From NCBI RefSeq assembly GCF_008801935.1, contig NZ_VZOT01000006.1:1-64000 (forward strand): a DNA stretch of 64,000 nucleotides, written 5' to 3'. Shown here piece by piece: positions 28,095 to 37,497 of this stretch (positions are counted from its first letter, which is position 1; every line of letters starts with the position of its first letter). Position numbers and translations under genes: made by a program. The DNA comes from Comamonas kerstersii (GTDB taxonomy: Bacteria; Pseudomonadota; Gammaproteobacteria; Burkholderiales; Burkholderiaceae_C). The notes beneath the pieces are model-generated. The model was given only the letters and a program-made list of their open reading frames with translations, was not told where the DNA came from and did not search any database.

Positions 28095-28520
28095 ATGGTT
28101 GATCGCGTGATAGCCACGCCTGCCGCGCTGGAGCTGATCGAAGTGCTCAAGGCCAAGCACGGCCCGCGCCTGTTCTTTCACCAGTCGGGTGGCTGCTGCG
28201 ACAACAGCGCCGCCAACTGCTATATCGAGGGCGAGCTCACCATTGGCCCCGGGGATGTGAAGCTTGGCGAGATTGGCCGGTTGCCGTTTTATATGAGCAC
28301 CTCGCAGTTCGAATACTGGAAGCACACCCAGCTCATCATCGACGTGATCGAGGGCCATGGCGGCGGCACACTCTCGCTGGAAGGGCCGGAAGGCAAGGCC
28401 TTTCTGACCCGCTCGCGCGTGTTTACGGATGAAGAACTGGCGCAGCTGCCGCCAGTCAATGCCTGCGACTCATCACCCCACCTGCGCCCGCACCCAGCGC
28501 ACGATGTCACCCGCAGGTAA
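28095..28520 (+). CDS. DUF779-family protein
   Basis: The 141-residue protein starts MVDRVIATPAALELIEVLKA. It has the DUF779 Cys cluster HQSGGCCDNSAANCY and the MSTSQFEYWKHTQLIIDVIE stretch. Genes of this family sit next to ExaC-type aldehyde dehydrogenases, as here; function is unknown. The last 15 residues run across the 3' end of trxC on the other strand and look like read-through beyond the usual stop. The two stops overlap tail to tail by 48 bases. Confidence 0.85.
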   Translation: MVDRVIATPAALELIEVLKAKHGPRLFFHQSGGCCDNSAANCYIEGELTIGPGDVKLGEIGRLPFYMSTSQFEYWKHTQLIIDVIEGHGGGTLSLEGPEGKAFLTRSRVFTDEELAQLPPVNACDSSPHLRPHPAHDVTRR

Positions 28521-28916
28521 TGCGCCAGAGATGCGGGCGACTTCATTGCCGTCTTCAAAAATGATCATGGTGGGAATGCTGCGGATACCGTAGGGTGCGG
28601 CCACGTGGGGATAGGCCTCGGTATCGAGCTTGGCAAAGCGCACGTTTGGCTCCAGCTGCTGGGCTGCCTGCGCAAAGGCGGGAGCCATCATGCGACATGG
28701 TCCGCACCAGGGGGCCCAGAAGTCCACGACGACCGGAAGATGGCTGCGGCCCACGTGCTTGGCAAAGCTCTCCGCATCCAGCTGCACGGGCTGGCCGGTG
28801 AACAGGGGCTGGTGGCAGCTGCCGCAGTTGGGAGCGGCGGACAAATCTGCCTCGGCCACGCGGTTGGTTTTGTGGCAGTGGGGGCAGACAACGTGCAGGG
28901 GTGCGAGAACAGTCAT
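28473..28916 (-). CDS. trxC: Thioredoxin 2
   Basis: The 147-residue protein starts MTVLAPLHVVCPHCHKTNRV. It has the N-terminal zinc-binding pair CPHC and CGSC that defines thioredoxin 2, and the active site FWAPWCGPCRMM. TrxC is a cytoplasmic disulfide reductase often induced by oxidative stress. The ATG at 28916 gives the family length; an upstream frame adds 10 residues. It is convergent with, and overlaps, the DUF779 gene by 48 bases. Confidence 0.95.
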   Translation of the reverse strand: MTVLAPLHVVCPHCHKTNRVAEADLSAAPNCGSCHQPLFTGQPVQLDAESFAKHVGRSHLPVVVDFWAPWCGPCRMMAPAFAQAAQQLEPNVRFAKLDTEAYPHVAAPYGIRSIPTMIIFEDGNEVARISGALPAGDIVRWVRAQVG

Positions 28917-29020
28917 GGTGCAGTCCTTGAAAAAACTGGAAGACAAGCTGCTTCACAGGTGGTGCTGCCTGCCGTGTTTGCAAGTGCCGCAGCATCCATG
29001 CCTGAAAACTCCTGAAAATG

Positions 29021-29100
29021 AAGCTGCCAGCGCTTGTGTTTGCTTGATCTCAGCATCAAAACCATCTGAAACCTAGTCAATACAAGCGCTGACAGCTTTT
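29021..29100. repeat. Dispersed inverted repeat, long-spacer form
   Basis: AAGCTGCCAGCGCTTG at 29021-29036 faces CAAGCGCTGACAGCTTTT at 29083-29100. The AT-rich spacer contains CATCTGAAACCTAG, similar to spacer sequences at 15150 and 21825. It fills the gap between the trxC start and the DUF2905 stop, both on the minus strand. Confidence 0.8.
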
Positions 29101-29104
29101 ATTT

Positions 29105-29311
29105 CTAGAGCAACCAGGCCACCAGCTTGATCAGGCTGAACAGCAGCACCGTCACCAGCACCGCGCTGGCAAAGGGTACAAAGAACTGCCGCCCCAGCAA
29201 GCGGAAGTTGAAGTCGCCCGGCAGACGGCCCAGCCCGATCTTCTGGATGATGCCTGTGGCACTGTTGACGAGCACCAGCAGAATAAAGATCAGGAGCATC
29301 CAGCGAATCAT
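29105..29311 (-). CDS. DUF2905-family small membrane protein
   Basis: The 68-residue protein has two predicted membrane helices: residues about 3-22 (MIRWMLLIFILLVLVNSATG) and about 45-66 (FASAVLVTVLLFSLIKLVAW). Between them is the loop KIGLGRLPGDFNFR, whose LPGDF is typical of DUF2905. Function unknown. It lies 9 bp downstream of the MidA-like gene and is probably co-transcribed. Confidence 0.82.
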   Translation of the reverse strand: MIRWMLLIFILLVLVNSATGIIQKIGLGRLPGDFNFRLLGRQFFVPFASAVLVTVLLFSLIKLVAWLL

Positions 29312-29320
29312 GGGCGCGTC

Positions 29321-30424
29321 CTACAGGCGGTGGGTGCGGTCACCGCGCACAAAGCCCAGCGCGTCCCAGGGCTCCACGCCCTTGGCCAGACCGATGACCT
29401 TGAACAGCTCGCCCATTTCATGCTCCATCATCAGCTTCATGGCGGGCACGCGCTCAGTCTGGCTCAGGGCGTCCAGCTTGGCCTGCAGGCCACAGTTGAT
29501 GAGGAAATGCGCCTGCGTGGTGTAGCCCAGCACCTCAAAGCCGGCATCCTGCGCCGCCACGGCGGTGCCGGTGAAGTTGACGTGGGCCGTGATGTCCTTG
29601 AGGCCCACCTTGTCCAGCGGGTCGCTGTCCACCTGGTGCTGGTAGTGGCAGACCATGGTGCCCATGTGGCGCTGCGGGTGGTAGTACTCCGACTCGCCAA
29701 AGCCGTAGTCGATGAAGAAGGCCGCGCCACGCGTGAGGCGCTCACCCAGCGTACGGATAAAGGCTTCGCCCTGGGCGTGAATCTCGGTTTCGTAATCGTG
29801 CTCGCCATCCACCTCCAGCGGCGGGCGCAAGTCCGTGGGGCGGTTGGCCCAGACCAGCTGGCCGTTTTCCACGGCAATACCGCGCTCGAACCACTGGCCG
29901 TTGACGCGCGCAATGATCTGCACGGGCATGGCATCCAGCACCTCGTTGCCAACGATCACGCCCTGCATGTGCTCGGGCAGCGCACTGGCCCAGACCACCT
30001 TGGGGGCATGGGGTGCCAGGCGCTCCTGCTGGCGCGCGCGCAGCGTGCCGGACAGATCGACGATGGTGTAGCGCTCCACCTCCACGCCCAGGCGCTGCAG
30101 CTCGTCCAGTATCTGCAGCGCCAGCGCGCCCGTGCCTGCACCAAACTCCCAGATCTCACGCGTGCCGGTGCGCTCCATGGCTTCGGCCATCTGCGTGGCC
30201 ACCAGCTGGCCGAATACGGGAGAGATCTCCGGCGCCGTCACAAAGTCGCTGCCGGAATCGGGCAGCGCACCGAATTTGGCAGTGTCGTTCGCGTAGTAGC
30301 CCAGCCCCGGCGTATACAGCGCCAGCGCCATGAAACGGTCAAAGCCAATCCATCCGCCAGCCTGGGCAATGGCCTTGTCAATGTGCGAGTGCAAGGCACT
30401 CGTTAAAATTGCGGGTTCTGTCAT
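29321..30424 (-). CDS. MidA/NDUFAF7-type SAM-dependent methyltransferase
   Basis: The 367-residue protein contains YYANDTAKFGALPDSGSDFV, FVTAPEISPVFGQ and EFGAGTGALALQIL, the SAM-binding motif and flanks of the DUF185/MidA family. The eukaryotic homologue NDUFAF7 methylates an arginine of a complex I subunit; bacterial substrates are unsettled. The ATG at 30424 is preferred over the preceding GTG. The gene starts 23 bp from the divergent folM. Confidence 0.88.
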   Translation of the reverse strand: MTEPAILTSALHSHIDKAIAQAGGWIGFDRFMALALYTPGLGYYANDTAKFGALPDSGSDFVTAPEISPVFGQLVATQMAEAMERTGTREIWEFGAGTGALALQILDELQRLGVEVERYTIVDLSGTLRARQQERLAPHAPKVVWASALPEHMQGVIVGNEVLDAMPVQIIARVNGQWFERGIAVENGQLVWANRPTDLRPPLEVDGEHDYETEIHAQGEAFIRTLGERLTRGAAFFIDYGFGESEYYHPQRHMGTMVCHYQHQVDSDPLDKVGLKDITAHVNFTGTAVAAQDAGFEVLGYTTQAHFLINCGLQAKLDALSQTERVPAMKLMMEHEMGELFKVIGLAKGVEPWDALGFVRGDRTHRL

Positions 30425-30447
30425 CACCCCCCATTGTCTCTTGTTCC

Positions 30448-31236
30448 ATGGCTGTTTCTGAACGAAGCACTCGTTGTGCGCTGGTTACTGGTGCAGGCCG
30501 TCGCCTGGGCCGCGAGACTGCGCTCGCCCTGGCCAAGGCGGGGTGGGATGTGGCCGTGCACTTCAACCGCTCGGTAGAAGGTGCCCACGCCACCGTGGCA
30601 GAGTGCCAGGCGCTGGGCGTGCGCAGCGCTGCCTTTGCGGCCGATCTGGCCGACGAAGCTGCCGCCAATGCCCTGCTGCCCACCATCACGCAAGCGCTAG
30701 GCCCGGTCGATGCCGTGGTCAACAGCGCTTCCCTGTTTGAACATGACAGTGCCGAAAGCTTCAGCTACGCGCTGATGGAAAAGCACTGGCGCAGCAACAC
30801 CGCCGCCCCGATTGCGCTGGCGCGTGCGCTGCACCAGCACATCCGCCAGCGCCGCGACAGCGGTGAGGCCGTTGCCGAAGGCGTTGTGGTCAACCTGCTG
30901 GACCAGAAGCTCTGGAACCAGAACCCGGACTTCATGAGCTACACCCTCTCCAAGGCTGCGCTGGAAGCCGCTGGCACCATGCTGGCGCTGGCCCTGGCGC
31001 CGCTGGTGCGTGTGGTCGGTGTGGCTCCGGGCCTGACCCTGACCAGCCACATGCTCAGCGACGAACGCTTTGCACAGCTGCACCAGCTCAGCCCACTGGG
31101 GCGCAGCTCCTCCCCTGGCGATGTGGCGGCTACCGTGCGTTTTGCGCTGGAAAACCGCTCCATCACAGGAACCACCTTGCTGGTCGACGGCGGCCAGCAC
31201 CTACAGCGTTTTGAACGCGACTTTTCCTTGATGTAA
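30448..31236 (+). CDS. folM: FolM/pteridine-reductase-type SDR oxidoreductase
   Basis: The 262-residue short-chain dehydrogenase starts MAVSERSTRCALVTGAGRRLGRETA. TGAGRRLG is the TGxxxRxG signature that distinguishes pteridine reductases and FolM from other SDRs (TGxxxGxG). The catalytic YTLSK follows NLLDQKLWNQNPDF. FolM reduces dihydromonapterin or dihydrofolate with NADPH. folB lies 27 bp downstream, which supports a pterin role. The start was chosen at the ATG after a weak upstream extension. Confidence 0.87.
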   Translation: MAVSERSTRCALVTGAGRRLGRETALALAKAGWDVAVHFNRSVEGAHATVAECQALGVRSAAFAADLADEAAANALLPTITQALGPVDAVVNSASLFEHDSAESFSYALMEKHWRSNTAAPIALARALHQHIRQRRDSGEAVAEGVVVNLLDQKLWNQNPDFMSYTLSKAALEAAGTMLALALAPLVRVVGVAPGLTLTSHMLSDERFAQLHQLSPLGRSSSPGDVAATVRFALENRSITGTTLLVDGGQHLQRFERDFSLM

Positions 31237-31263
31237 GCCCCACAAGGGCTGATCCCCTGCGCC

Positions 31264-31635
31264 ATGCACACTGCAAGCAGCAAGCAAATTCTGACCCTGA
31301 CTGGACTGCGCTTTAACGCCAGTCTGGGCATCCTCGATCACGAAAAAACCACGCCCCAGCCCATCCAGGTGGACGCCGAGCTCAACCAGGGGGAACAGCC
31401 CCTGCGCCACGCGGATGAGGACATCTCCAACGTGCTGGACTACCGCAAGGTGCGCCAGATCATCATTGAAGAATGCACGTCCGAGCATGTGAACCTGCTC
31501 GAGAGCCTGATCGGCAAAGTCGCGCAACGCCTGATGCAGCTGCCCGGCGTGGTGGGCGTGCGCGTGAAGATCGCCAAACTTGAAATTTTTGATGACTGCG
31601 AAGTAGCAATTCGCGTCGAAACCGGACAATGGTGA
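31264..31635 (+). CDS. folB: Dihydroneopterin aldolase
   Basis: FolB cleaves 7,8-dihydroneopterin to 6-hydroxymethyl-dihydropterin and glycolaldehyde in folate synthesis. The 123-residue protein has [31 protein letters not shown], the catalytic-site stretch [17 protein letters not shown] and [18 protein letters not shown], all in family order. It is the second gene of folM-folB and its end overlaps the earliest possible ttcA start. Confidence 0.92.
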   Translation: MHTASSKQILTLTGLRFNASLGILDHEKTTPQPIQVDAELNQGEQPLRHADEDISNVLDYRKVRQIIIEECTSEHVNLLESLIGKVAQRLMQLPGVVGVRVKIAKLEIFDDCEVAIRVETGQW

Positions 31636-31640
31636 CCCCC

Positions 31641-32615
31641 ATGAATGCTGTGACTGAAAACCCCTGGATTAGCGAAGACGAATCGGCTGAAGCAGCCGCA
31701 GCAGGCAACGACGCCGCTGAAGCCAAGCCTGGCAAGATCAAGATCGAGCGTGAGCAGATCAAGCTCGAAAAGCGCCTGTGCCGCGAAGTGGGCCGCGCCA
31801 TCATGGACTTCAACATGATTGAAGACGGTGACAAGGTCATGGTCTGCATGTCCGGCGGCAAGGACAGCTACACCCTGCTGGACATCCTGCGCAAGCTGCA
31901 AAAGCGCGCGCCCGTGAAGTTCGACATCGTGGCCGTGAACCTGGACCAGAAGCAGCCCGGTTTTCCTGAGCATGTGCTGCCTGAGTACTTCCAGTCCATC
32001 GGCGTGGACTACCACATCGAAAACCAGGACACCTACTCCGTGGTCAAACGCGTCGTGCCCGAAGGCAAGACCACCTGCGGTCTGTGCTCGCGCCTGCGCC
32101 GCGCCATCCTGTACAAGGTGGCCGATGAGCTGGGCTGCACCAAGGTAGCCCTGGGCCACCACCGTGATGACATCGTGCAAACGCTGATGCTCAACATGTT
32201 CTACGGCGGCCGCATGAAGGGCATGCCACCGAAGCTAGTGTCGGATGACGGCAAGCACGTGGTGATTCGCCCCCTGTGCTATGTGCCCGAGAAAGACACT
32301 GCACGCTGGGCCAAGTACCAGAACTTCCCCATCATCCCCTGCAACCTGTGCGGCAGCCAGGACGGCCTGCAGCGCGTGGCCGTAGGCGACATGCTGCGAG
32401 AGTGGGACAAGAAGTTCCCTGGCCGTATCGAGAGCATGTTCCGCGCCATGGGCAACATCGTGACCACCCACATGATGGACCCCCAGCTGCACGACTTCAA
32501 GAACGCCAAGGCCACCGGCATTGCCGACCCCAATGGCGACACCGCGTTCGACCACGAAGAGCTGCCCAAGCCTTCTGCACTGCCTGGCGGCGTGCAGGTG
32601 GTACAGATCAACTAA
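31641..32615 (+). CDS. ttcA: tRNA 2-thiocytidine synthetase
   Basis: TtcA thiolates C32 of certain tRNAs with an iron-sulfur cluster and ATP. The 324-residue protein has the PP-loop [16 protein letters not shown] and Cys pairs in [11 protein letters not shown] and IPCNLCGSQ. The downstream [18 protein letters not shown] is characteristic. Starts at 31629 (overlapping the folB stop) and 31641 are both possible. A clear terminator follows at 32628. Confidence 0.95.
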   Translation: MNAVTENPWISEDESAEAAAAGNDAAEAKPGKIKIEREQIKLEKRLCREVGRAIMDFNMIEDGDKVMVCMSGGKDSYTLLDILRKLQKRAPVKFDIVAVNLDQKQPGFPEHVLPEYFQSIGVDYHIENQDTYSVVKRVVPEGKTTCGLCSRLRRAILYKVADELGCTKVALGHHRDDIVQTLMLNMFYGGRMKGMPPKLVSDDGKHVVIRPLCYVPEKDTARWAKYQNFPIIPCNLCGSQDGLQRVAVGDMLREWDKKFPGRIESMFRAMGNIVTTHMMDPQLHDFKNAKATGIADPNGDTAFDHEELPKPSALPGGVQVVQIN

Positions 32616-32627
32616 AGCGTTTGACCG

Positions 32628-32651
32628 GCCCCGCAATGCGGGGCTTTTTTA
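32628..32651 (+). terminator. Rho-independent terminator after ttcA
   Basis: GCCCCGC (32628-32634) pairs perfectly with GCGGGGC (32638-32644) around AAT, followed directly by TTTTTT. It ends the folM-folB-ttcA transcript. Confidence 0.9.
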
Positions 32652-32712
32652 CACCTTGCTACGCCTCTGCATGCCACACTTGGCATGCTTGCTGATCTCA
32701 AGGAGCACACCT

Positions 32713-33420
32713 ATGACCGCCACAAGATTCCTCCGTCGCTGCTGCATGGGCGCTGCCCTGGTGGTGGCTGCCGCACTGGCAGGCTGCGCCACCGGGCCAC
32801 GTGAAATCACCTCCAGCGTTCAGTCCTACGCCAACATGGGTGGCATCCACCTGCCCGCCACCTATCGCATGGAGCTGCTGCCCTCACAGACGCACCAGCA
32901 AAGCTTTGCCCGCATTGAAGCCGCTGCACAGGATGCCCTGCAGCGTGTGGGTCTGACACGCGATCCTCGCCCCGATCTGGCACGCCTGGTGGTGCAGATT
33001 GGTGCCAGCGCCGACCAGGGCTATGCCTACCACCCTGGATATGACAACTGGTTCTACGGGCCACGCTTTGGCTGGGGGCTGGGCATGGGCTTTGGCGGCC
33101 CTCGCTGGGGCATGGGCATGAGCTGGATGGATGCGCCCCCCATGGTGTACTACCGTGGTGTACAGCTCGTGATTCGTGACACCAAGACGCAGCAGATCGT
33201 CTATGAAACCTCTGCCAAGTACGACGAAATCCGCGTCGATGACCAGCAGATCTGGCGTGTGCTGTTTGACGCGGCGCTGAGTGACTTTCCCCATCCGCCC
33301 CAAGGTGCTCGCCAGGTGCGCACCACCATCACCCCGCTGCCTGCTGCAAAGCCCGCAACGGATGCGGCCCCTGCCAGTGGCAGCACACCGGCTGCAGGCA
33401 GTGACACCAAGACGCCCTGA
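32713..33420 (+). CDS. DUF4136 lipoprotein, copy 1
   Basis: The 235-residue protein has a lipoprotein signal (hydrophobic VVAAALAGC with lipobox LAGC at about residue 24). A DUF4136-type domain follows (SVQSYANMGGIHLPATYRME; TQQIVYETSAKYDEI; WRVLFDAALSDFPHPPQGAR). The middle is Gly/Trp/Pro-rich (FGWGLGMGFGGPRWGMGMSW). It should be anchored to the outer membrane after Lnt processing. A close paralogue follows. AAGGAG lies upstream of the ATG at 32713. Confidence 0.88.
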   Translation: MTATRFLRRCCMGAALVVAAALAGCATGPREITSSVQSYANMGGIHLPATYRMELLPSQTHQQSFARIEAAAQDALQRVGLTRDPRPDLARLVVQIGASADQGYAYHPGYDNWFYGPRFGWGLGMGFGGPRWGMGMSWMDAPPMVYYRGVQLVIRDTKTQQIVYETSAKYDEIRVDDQQIWRVLFDAALSDFPHPPQGARQVRTTITPLPAAKPATDAAPASGSTPAAGSDTKTP

Positions 33421-33520
33421 ACCCCACGGGTGACAGCAAACTGCGGCATCGGCGGACACGCTGCTGCGATGCCGCAGTGCTATACCTTGTACCTGTCTAT
33501 TTCAGATCAGAGTCTCGCTT

Positions 33521-34192
33521 ATGCGCACCACTTCCTCCTTGCTGCTGAGCCTTGCTGCCGCAGCCCTTCTTGCTGGCTGTGCCAGCGGCCCCACCACTTA
33601 CACCACCAGCGTGCAGAGCTACTCCGGCATGGCTGGCGTGCAGCTGCCCACCACCTATCGCATTGAACTGCTGCCCTCACAGGTGCAGAACCAGCAAAGC
33701 TTTGGCGTGATTGAAGCCTCCGCCCAGCAGGCGCTGGACCAGGTGGGCCTACGCCCCGCTGCAGACCCCACACAGGCCCATCTGGTGGTGCAGATTGATG
33801 CCATCAGCGTGGCCAACACCACCACGCCGTATAACGACTCCGCGTTTTACGCACCGCCCGGCGTCTATGGCTGGGGCTACGGCCGCCCATGGACACCCGG
33901 CCCCTGGGGCCCTGGTCCCTTCGGCCCCGGCCCTGCCATGGCATGGGCCACGGACTTTCCCTCCACCGTCTACCACCGCTCTGTGAATCTGGTGATGCGC
34001 GATGCCAAGACCCAGCGCATCGTCTACGAGACCTCGGCCCAGTACAACGACATGCAGGGCAATGATCCGCAGATCTGGGGCATCTTGTTCAGCTCTGCCC
34101 TGAACGACTTCCCCAACCCACCACAGGGCGTACGCCAGGTGCAGACCACGATTGCACCAGCCACACCCACTGCTCCTGCATCCAGCAAGTAA
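33521..34192 (+). CDS. DUF4136 lipoprotein, copy 2
   Basis: The 223-residue protein has lipobox LLAGC at about residue 20. Its domain is colinear with the preceding gene: SVQSYSGMAGVQLPTTYRIE, TQRIVYETSAQYNDM and FSSALNDFPNPPQGVRQV. The middle is again Gly/Pro-rich (PWTPGPWGPGPFGPGPAMA). The two genes are a tandem duplication that has diverged; spacing is 100 bp. Function of DUF4136 proteins is unknown. Confidence 0.88.
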   Translation: MRTTSSLLLSLAAAALLAGCASGPTTYTTSVQSYSGMAGVQLPTTYRIELLPSQVQNQQSFGVIEASAQQALDQVGLRPAADPTQAHLVVQIDAISVANTTTPYNDSAFYAPPGVYGWGYGRPWTPGPWGPGPFGPGPAMAWATDFPSTVYHRSVNLVMRDAKTQRIVYETSAQYNDMQGNDPQIWGILFSSALNDFPNPPQGVRQVQTTIAPATPTAPASSK

Positions 34193-34318
34193 CACGGCAC
34201 ATGGCCTGCACCGGGCTGCTACGGCGGCCTGGTGCAGTTGCAAAACACTACATGGCTGACACTGACCACACACCGAGGCGTGCTACGTTTAAGCCATTTC
34301 CCCAGCAGGAACTTCACC

Positions 34319-34816
34319 ATGCATTCTTGGATTTCCACCGCCGCCCTGGCTGCAGCCCTGTGCAGCGCCAGCCTTGGCGCACATGCCTCCGGCCTGGACA
34401 GCCTGCGCCAGCAGGCCAGCCAGTTTGGTCTGGGTGGCAGCAGCAGCGAGCCATCCACCAACAGTTCAGCCCTTGGCGGCCTGCTGGGCAATAGCGGTGC
34501 GTCTGCAGGCTTGCTGTCTTCGCTGGGCATGCCCGCAGCTGATTCGGCCAGCAACGCCGCAGGCCTGATCACCTACTGCATCAAGAACAACTACCTGAAC
34601 GCCAACAAGGCTAAACAGGTCAAGGCCGAGTTGCTGGGCAAGTTGGGCCTGAGCCCCCAGAAAAAGGAAGAGCCCAAAGACCAGGGCTATCTGAGCGGAC
34701 TGGCAGGCATGATTACCGGCAGCAACGGCCAGAGCTTCAGCATGGACAAGCTCCAGGGCGACCTCAAGGAAAAGGCCTGCGACCTGGTGCTGGACAACGC
34801 CAAGTCCTTGCTCTAA
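34319..34816 (+). CDS. DUF2501-family exported protein
   Basis: The 165-residue protein starts MHSWISTAALAAALCSASLG with a Sec signal peptide ending near AHA. A Ser/Gly-rich segment follows, then the DUF2501 core (AAGLITYCIKNNYLNANKAK to LKEKACDLVLDNAKSLL) with two conserved Cys that could form a disulfide. E. coli YjjA belongs to this family; its function is unknown. AGCAGGA upstream of the ATG is a plausible ribosome site. Confidence 0.85.
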   Translation: MHSWISTAALAAALCSASLGAHASGLDSLRQQASQFGLGGSSSEPSTNSSALGGLLGNSGASAGLLSSLGMPAADSASNAAGLITYCIKNNYLNANKAKQVKAELLGKLGLSPQKKEEPKDQGYLSGLAGMITGSNGQSFSMDKLQGDLKEKACDLVLDNAKSLL

Positions 34817-34832
34817 CCACCAAAACCATAGC

Positions 34833-34861
34833 TTCCTGCGCTTACGCTACAAGCGCTGGAA
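34833..34861. repeat. Dispersed hairpin repeat, short form
   Basis: TTCCTGCGCTT (34833-34843) faces AAGCGCTGGAA (34851-34861) with one mismatch and a 7-base loop. It is immediately followed by a stronger terminator hairpin at 34866. Confidence 0.7.
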
Positions 34862-34865
34862 GGTC

Positions 34866-34895
34866 AAAAGGCTTGCACAGTGTGCAAGCCTTTTT
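34866..34895 (+). terminator. Rho-independent terminator after the DUF2501 gene
   Basis: AAAAGGCTTGCAC (34866-34878) pairs perfectly with GTGCAAGCCTTTT (34882-34894) around AGT and ends in a T-run. The A-run on the left allows bidirectional use. Confidence 0.88.
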
Positions 34896-34926
34896 GCTTT
34901 CCGGAGACGACACCATACCCCTGCGC

Positions 34927-34957
34927 TTGACCTTCCCATGATGTCAAGGATTACGCT
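34927..34957 (+). promoter_or_regulatory. CueR-type promoter and operator of copA
   Basis: The -35 TTGACC (34927-34932) and -10 TACGCT (34952-34957) are separated by exactly 19 bp. The spacer holds the dyad CTTCCCATGATGTCAAGG. An over-long 19-bp spacer with a CTTCC..GG dyad is the hallmark of promoters activated by MerR-family copper sensors. cueR is the second gene downstream, and a second matching promoter drives copZ at 38580-38610. Confidence 0.82.
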
Positions 34958-34992
34958 GCACCCTATTCCCTTTAGCACCACAGGTTCTGCGT

Positions 34993-37497
34993 ATGTCCAC
35001 CCCACCATCCACGCCCCACGCCCACCCCGCCACCGCCGCTGTCCTCAGCCTGCCCGTGCACGGCATGAGCTGTGCCAGCTGCGTGGGCCGGGTCGAAAAG
35101 GCCGTGCGCCAGGTGCCTGGCGTGGCCGAGGTCAGTGTCAACCTGGCCACCGAGCGCATCCACATCCAGCCTGCTGGCCCGCTGGACACGGCCGCCGTGG
35201 TGCAAGCGATTGAAAAGGCCGGCTACGAGGTGCCCAGCCAGACCGTCGAGCTGGCCGTGGAAGGCATGACCTGCGCCAGCTGCGTGGGCCGGGTGGAACG
35301 TGCCCTGCAAAAAGTGCCCGGCGTGACCGCGGCCCAGGTGAACCTGGCCACCGAGCGCGCCACGGTCCAAGGCAGCGCCACGCTGGAGGCCCTGCTGGCC
35401 GCGCTGGACAAGGCCGGCTACCCCGGCCAACCCATCGACACCCAGGCCGCGCGGGCGCAAGCCGAGGCCCAGGCCGCACACAAGGAAGCCGAATACGCCG
35501 CGCTGCAGCGCGACTTCACCCTTGCTACGGTGCTGGCACTGCCGGTGTTTGTGCTGGAGATGGGTTCGCACCTGCTCCCCGGCATGCACCACTGGGTGGC
35601 GGGCACCATCGGCCTGCAAAACAGCTGGTACCTGCAGTGTGTGCTGACCGCGCTGGTGCTATTGATTCCCGGACGGCGCTTTTACACCAAGGGCCTGCCC
35701 GCCCTGCTGCGCGGTGGGCCAGACATGAATTCCCTGGTCGCCGTGGGCACGCTGGCGGCGTTCAGCTATTCCGTGGTCGCCACCTTCCTGCCCGGCCTGC
35801 TGCCGGCCGGCACGGTGAATGTGTACTTCGAGGCCGCCGCCGTCATCGTCGCGCTGATCCTGCTGGGCCGCATGCTGGAGGCCCGCGCCAAGGGCCGCAC
35901 CTCGCAGGCCATCCAGCGGCTCATCGGCCTGCAGCCGCAGACGGCGCGCGTGCAGCGCGACGGGCAGTGGGTGGAGCTGCCGGCGGCCGACGTGCAGACC
36001 GGAGACCTCATCCAGGTGCGCCCCGGCGAGCGCGTGCCCGTGGACGGCACGGTGCTGGATGGCCAGAGCTATGTGGACGAATCCATGATCACCGGCGAGC
36101 CCGTGCCCGTGGCAAAGACCATTGATGACCGCGTGGTGGGCGGCACGGTCAACCAGACCGGGGCCTTCACTCTGCGCGCTACGGCCGTGGGCAGCGCCAG
36201 CGTGCTGGCGCAGATCATCCGGCTGGTGGAGCAGGCCCAGAGCGGCAAGCTGCCCATCCAGGCCGTGGTGGACAAGGTCACACTGTGGTTCGTGCCCGCC
36301 GTGATGGCCGCCGCCGTGCTCACCTTCCTGGTGTGGCTGGTGTTCGGCCCCACGCCGGCGCTGAGCTTTGCGCTGGTCAATGCCGTGGCCGTGCTCATCA
36401 TCGCCTGCCCCTGCGCCATGGGCCTGGCCACCCCCACCTCCATCATGGTGGGTACCGGGCGGGGCGCCGAGCTGGGCGTGCTGTTCCGCCAGGGCGAAGC
36501 GCTGCAGCTGCTGAAAAACACCCAGGCCGTGGCCGTGGACAAGACCGGCACCCTGACCGAAGGCCACCCCGCGCTGACCGACCTGGAAGTGGCCGAGGGC
36601 TTTGACCGCGCCCAGGTGCTGGCGCTGACCGCGGCCGCCGAATCGCGCTCCGAGCACCCGATTGCCCGCGCCATCGTGCAAGCCGCCGAGCACGAGCAAC
36701 TGACCGTGCCCGCCCTCAGCGACTTTGCCTCCATCACCGGCATGGGCGTGCGCGCCACGGCCCTGGGCCAGCGCGTGGAGGTCGGTGCCGACCGCTTCAT
36801 GCACGCCCTGGGGCTGGACGTGGCGCGCTTCGCCGCCACGGCGGCCCGCCTGGGCAGCGAAGGCAAGTCGCCACTGTACGTGGCGGTGGACGGGCAGCTG
36901 GCCGCCATCATCGCCGTGGCCGACCCCATCAAGCCCAGCACGCCCGGCGCCATTGCCGCCCTGCATGCCCTGGGGTTGAAAGTCATCATGATCACCGGCG
37001 ACAACGCCCGCACCGCGCAGGCGATTGCCGCGCGCCTGGGCATTGACGAAGTGGTGGCCGAGGTGCTGCCCGAAGGCAAGGTGACCACGCTGCAGCAGCT
37101 GCAGGCCACACACGGCCATGTCGCCTTTGTCGGCGACGGCATCAACGACGCGCCAGCGCTGGCCGCGGCCGATGTCGGCATCGCGATCGGCACCGGCACC
37201 GACGTGGCCGTGGAAGCCGCCGACGTGGTGCTGATGTCCGGCAGCCTGCAGGGCGTGCCGAACGCGATTGCGCTGTCCAAGGCCACCATGGGCAACATCC
37301 GGCAGAACCTGTTCTGGGCCTTTGCCTACAACACGGCGCTGATCCCCGTGGCTGCCGGCGCGCTCTACCCCGCGTATGGTGTCCTGCTGTCGCCGATTTT
37401 TGCGGCCGGTGCCATGGCACTGTCGAGTGTGTTTGTGCTGGGCAATGCCTTGCGCTTGCGCAGCTTTAAGGCGCCGATGGCAGAGGCTGCGGCCTGA
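34993..37497 (+). CDS. copA: Copper-exporting P1B-type ATPase
   Basis: CopA pumps Cu(I) out of the cytoplasm. The 834-residue protein, the same length as E. coli CopA, has two N-terminal heavy-metal domains ([13 protein letters not shown] at about residue 23 and [13 protein letters not shown] at about 92) and eight predicted membrane helices. The metal-site motif is CPC in [13 protein letters not shown]; the phosphorylation motif is [14 protein letters not shown], followed by [12 protein letters not shown]+C looks higher than in the neighbours (45 of 60 in the line at 36901). It is controlled by the CueR-type promoter at 34927. Confidence 0.97.
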   Translation: MSTPPSTPHAHPATAAVLSLPVHGMSCASCVGRVEKAVRQVPGVAEVSVNLATERIHIQPAGPLDTAAVVQAIEKAGYEVPSQTVELAVEGMTCASCVGRVERALQKVPGVTAAQVNLATERATVQGSATLEALLAALDKAGYPGQPIDTQAARAQAEAQAAHKEAEYAALQRDFTLATVLALPVFVLEMGSHLLPGMHHWVAGTIGLQNSWYLQCVLTALVLLIPGRRFYTKGLPALLRGGPDMNSLVAVGTLAAFSYSVVATFLPGLLPAGTVNVYFEAAAVIVALILLGRMLEARAKGRTSQAIQRLIGLQPQTARVQRDGQWVELPAADVQTGDLIQVRPGERVPVDGTVLDGQSYVDESMITGEPVPVAKTIDDRVVGGTVNQTGAFTLRATAVGSASVLAQIIRLVEQAQSGKLPIQAVVDKVTLWFVPAVMAAAVLTFLVWLVFGPTPALSFALVNAVAVLIIACPCAMGLATPTSIMVGTGRGAELGVLFRQGEALQLLKNTQAVAVDKTGTLTEGHPALTDLEVAEGFDRAQVLALTAAAESRSEHPIARAIVQAAEHEQLTVPALSDFASITGMGVRATALGQRVEVGADRFMHALGLDVARFAATAARLGSEGKSPLYVAVDGQLAAIIAVADPIKPSTPGAIAALHALGLKVIMITGDNARTAQAIAARLGIDEVVAEVLPEGKVTTLQQLQATHGHVAFVGDGINDAPALAAADVGIAIGTGTDVAVEAADVVLMSGSLQGVPNAIALSKATMGNIRQNLFWAFAYNTALIPVAAGALYPAYGVLLSPIFAAGAMALSSVFVLGNALRLRSFKAPMAEAAA

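Noticed and set aside
35659-37298. Minus-strand frames of 486 and 409 residues over copA
   Set aside because: Shadows of copA, which has every P-type ATPase motif in order.
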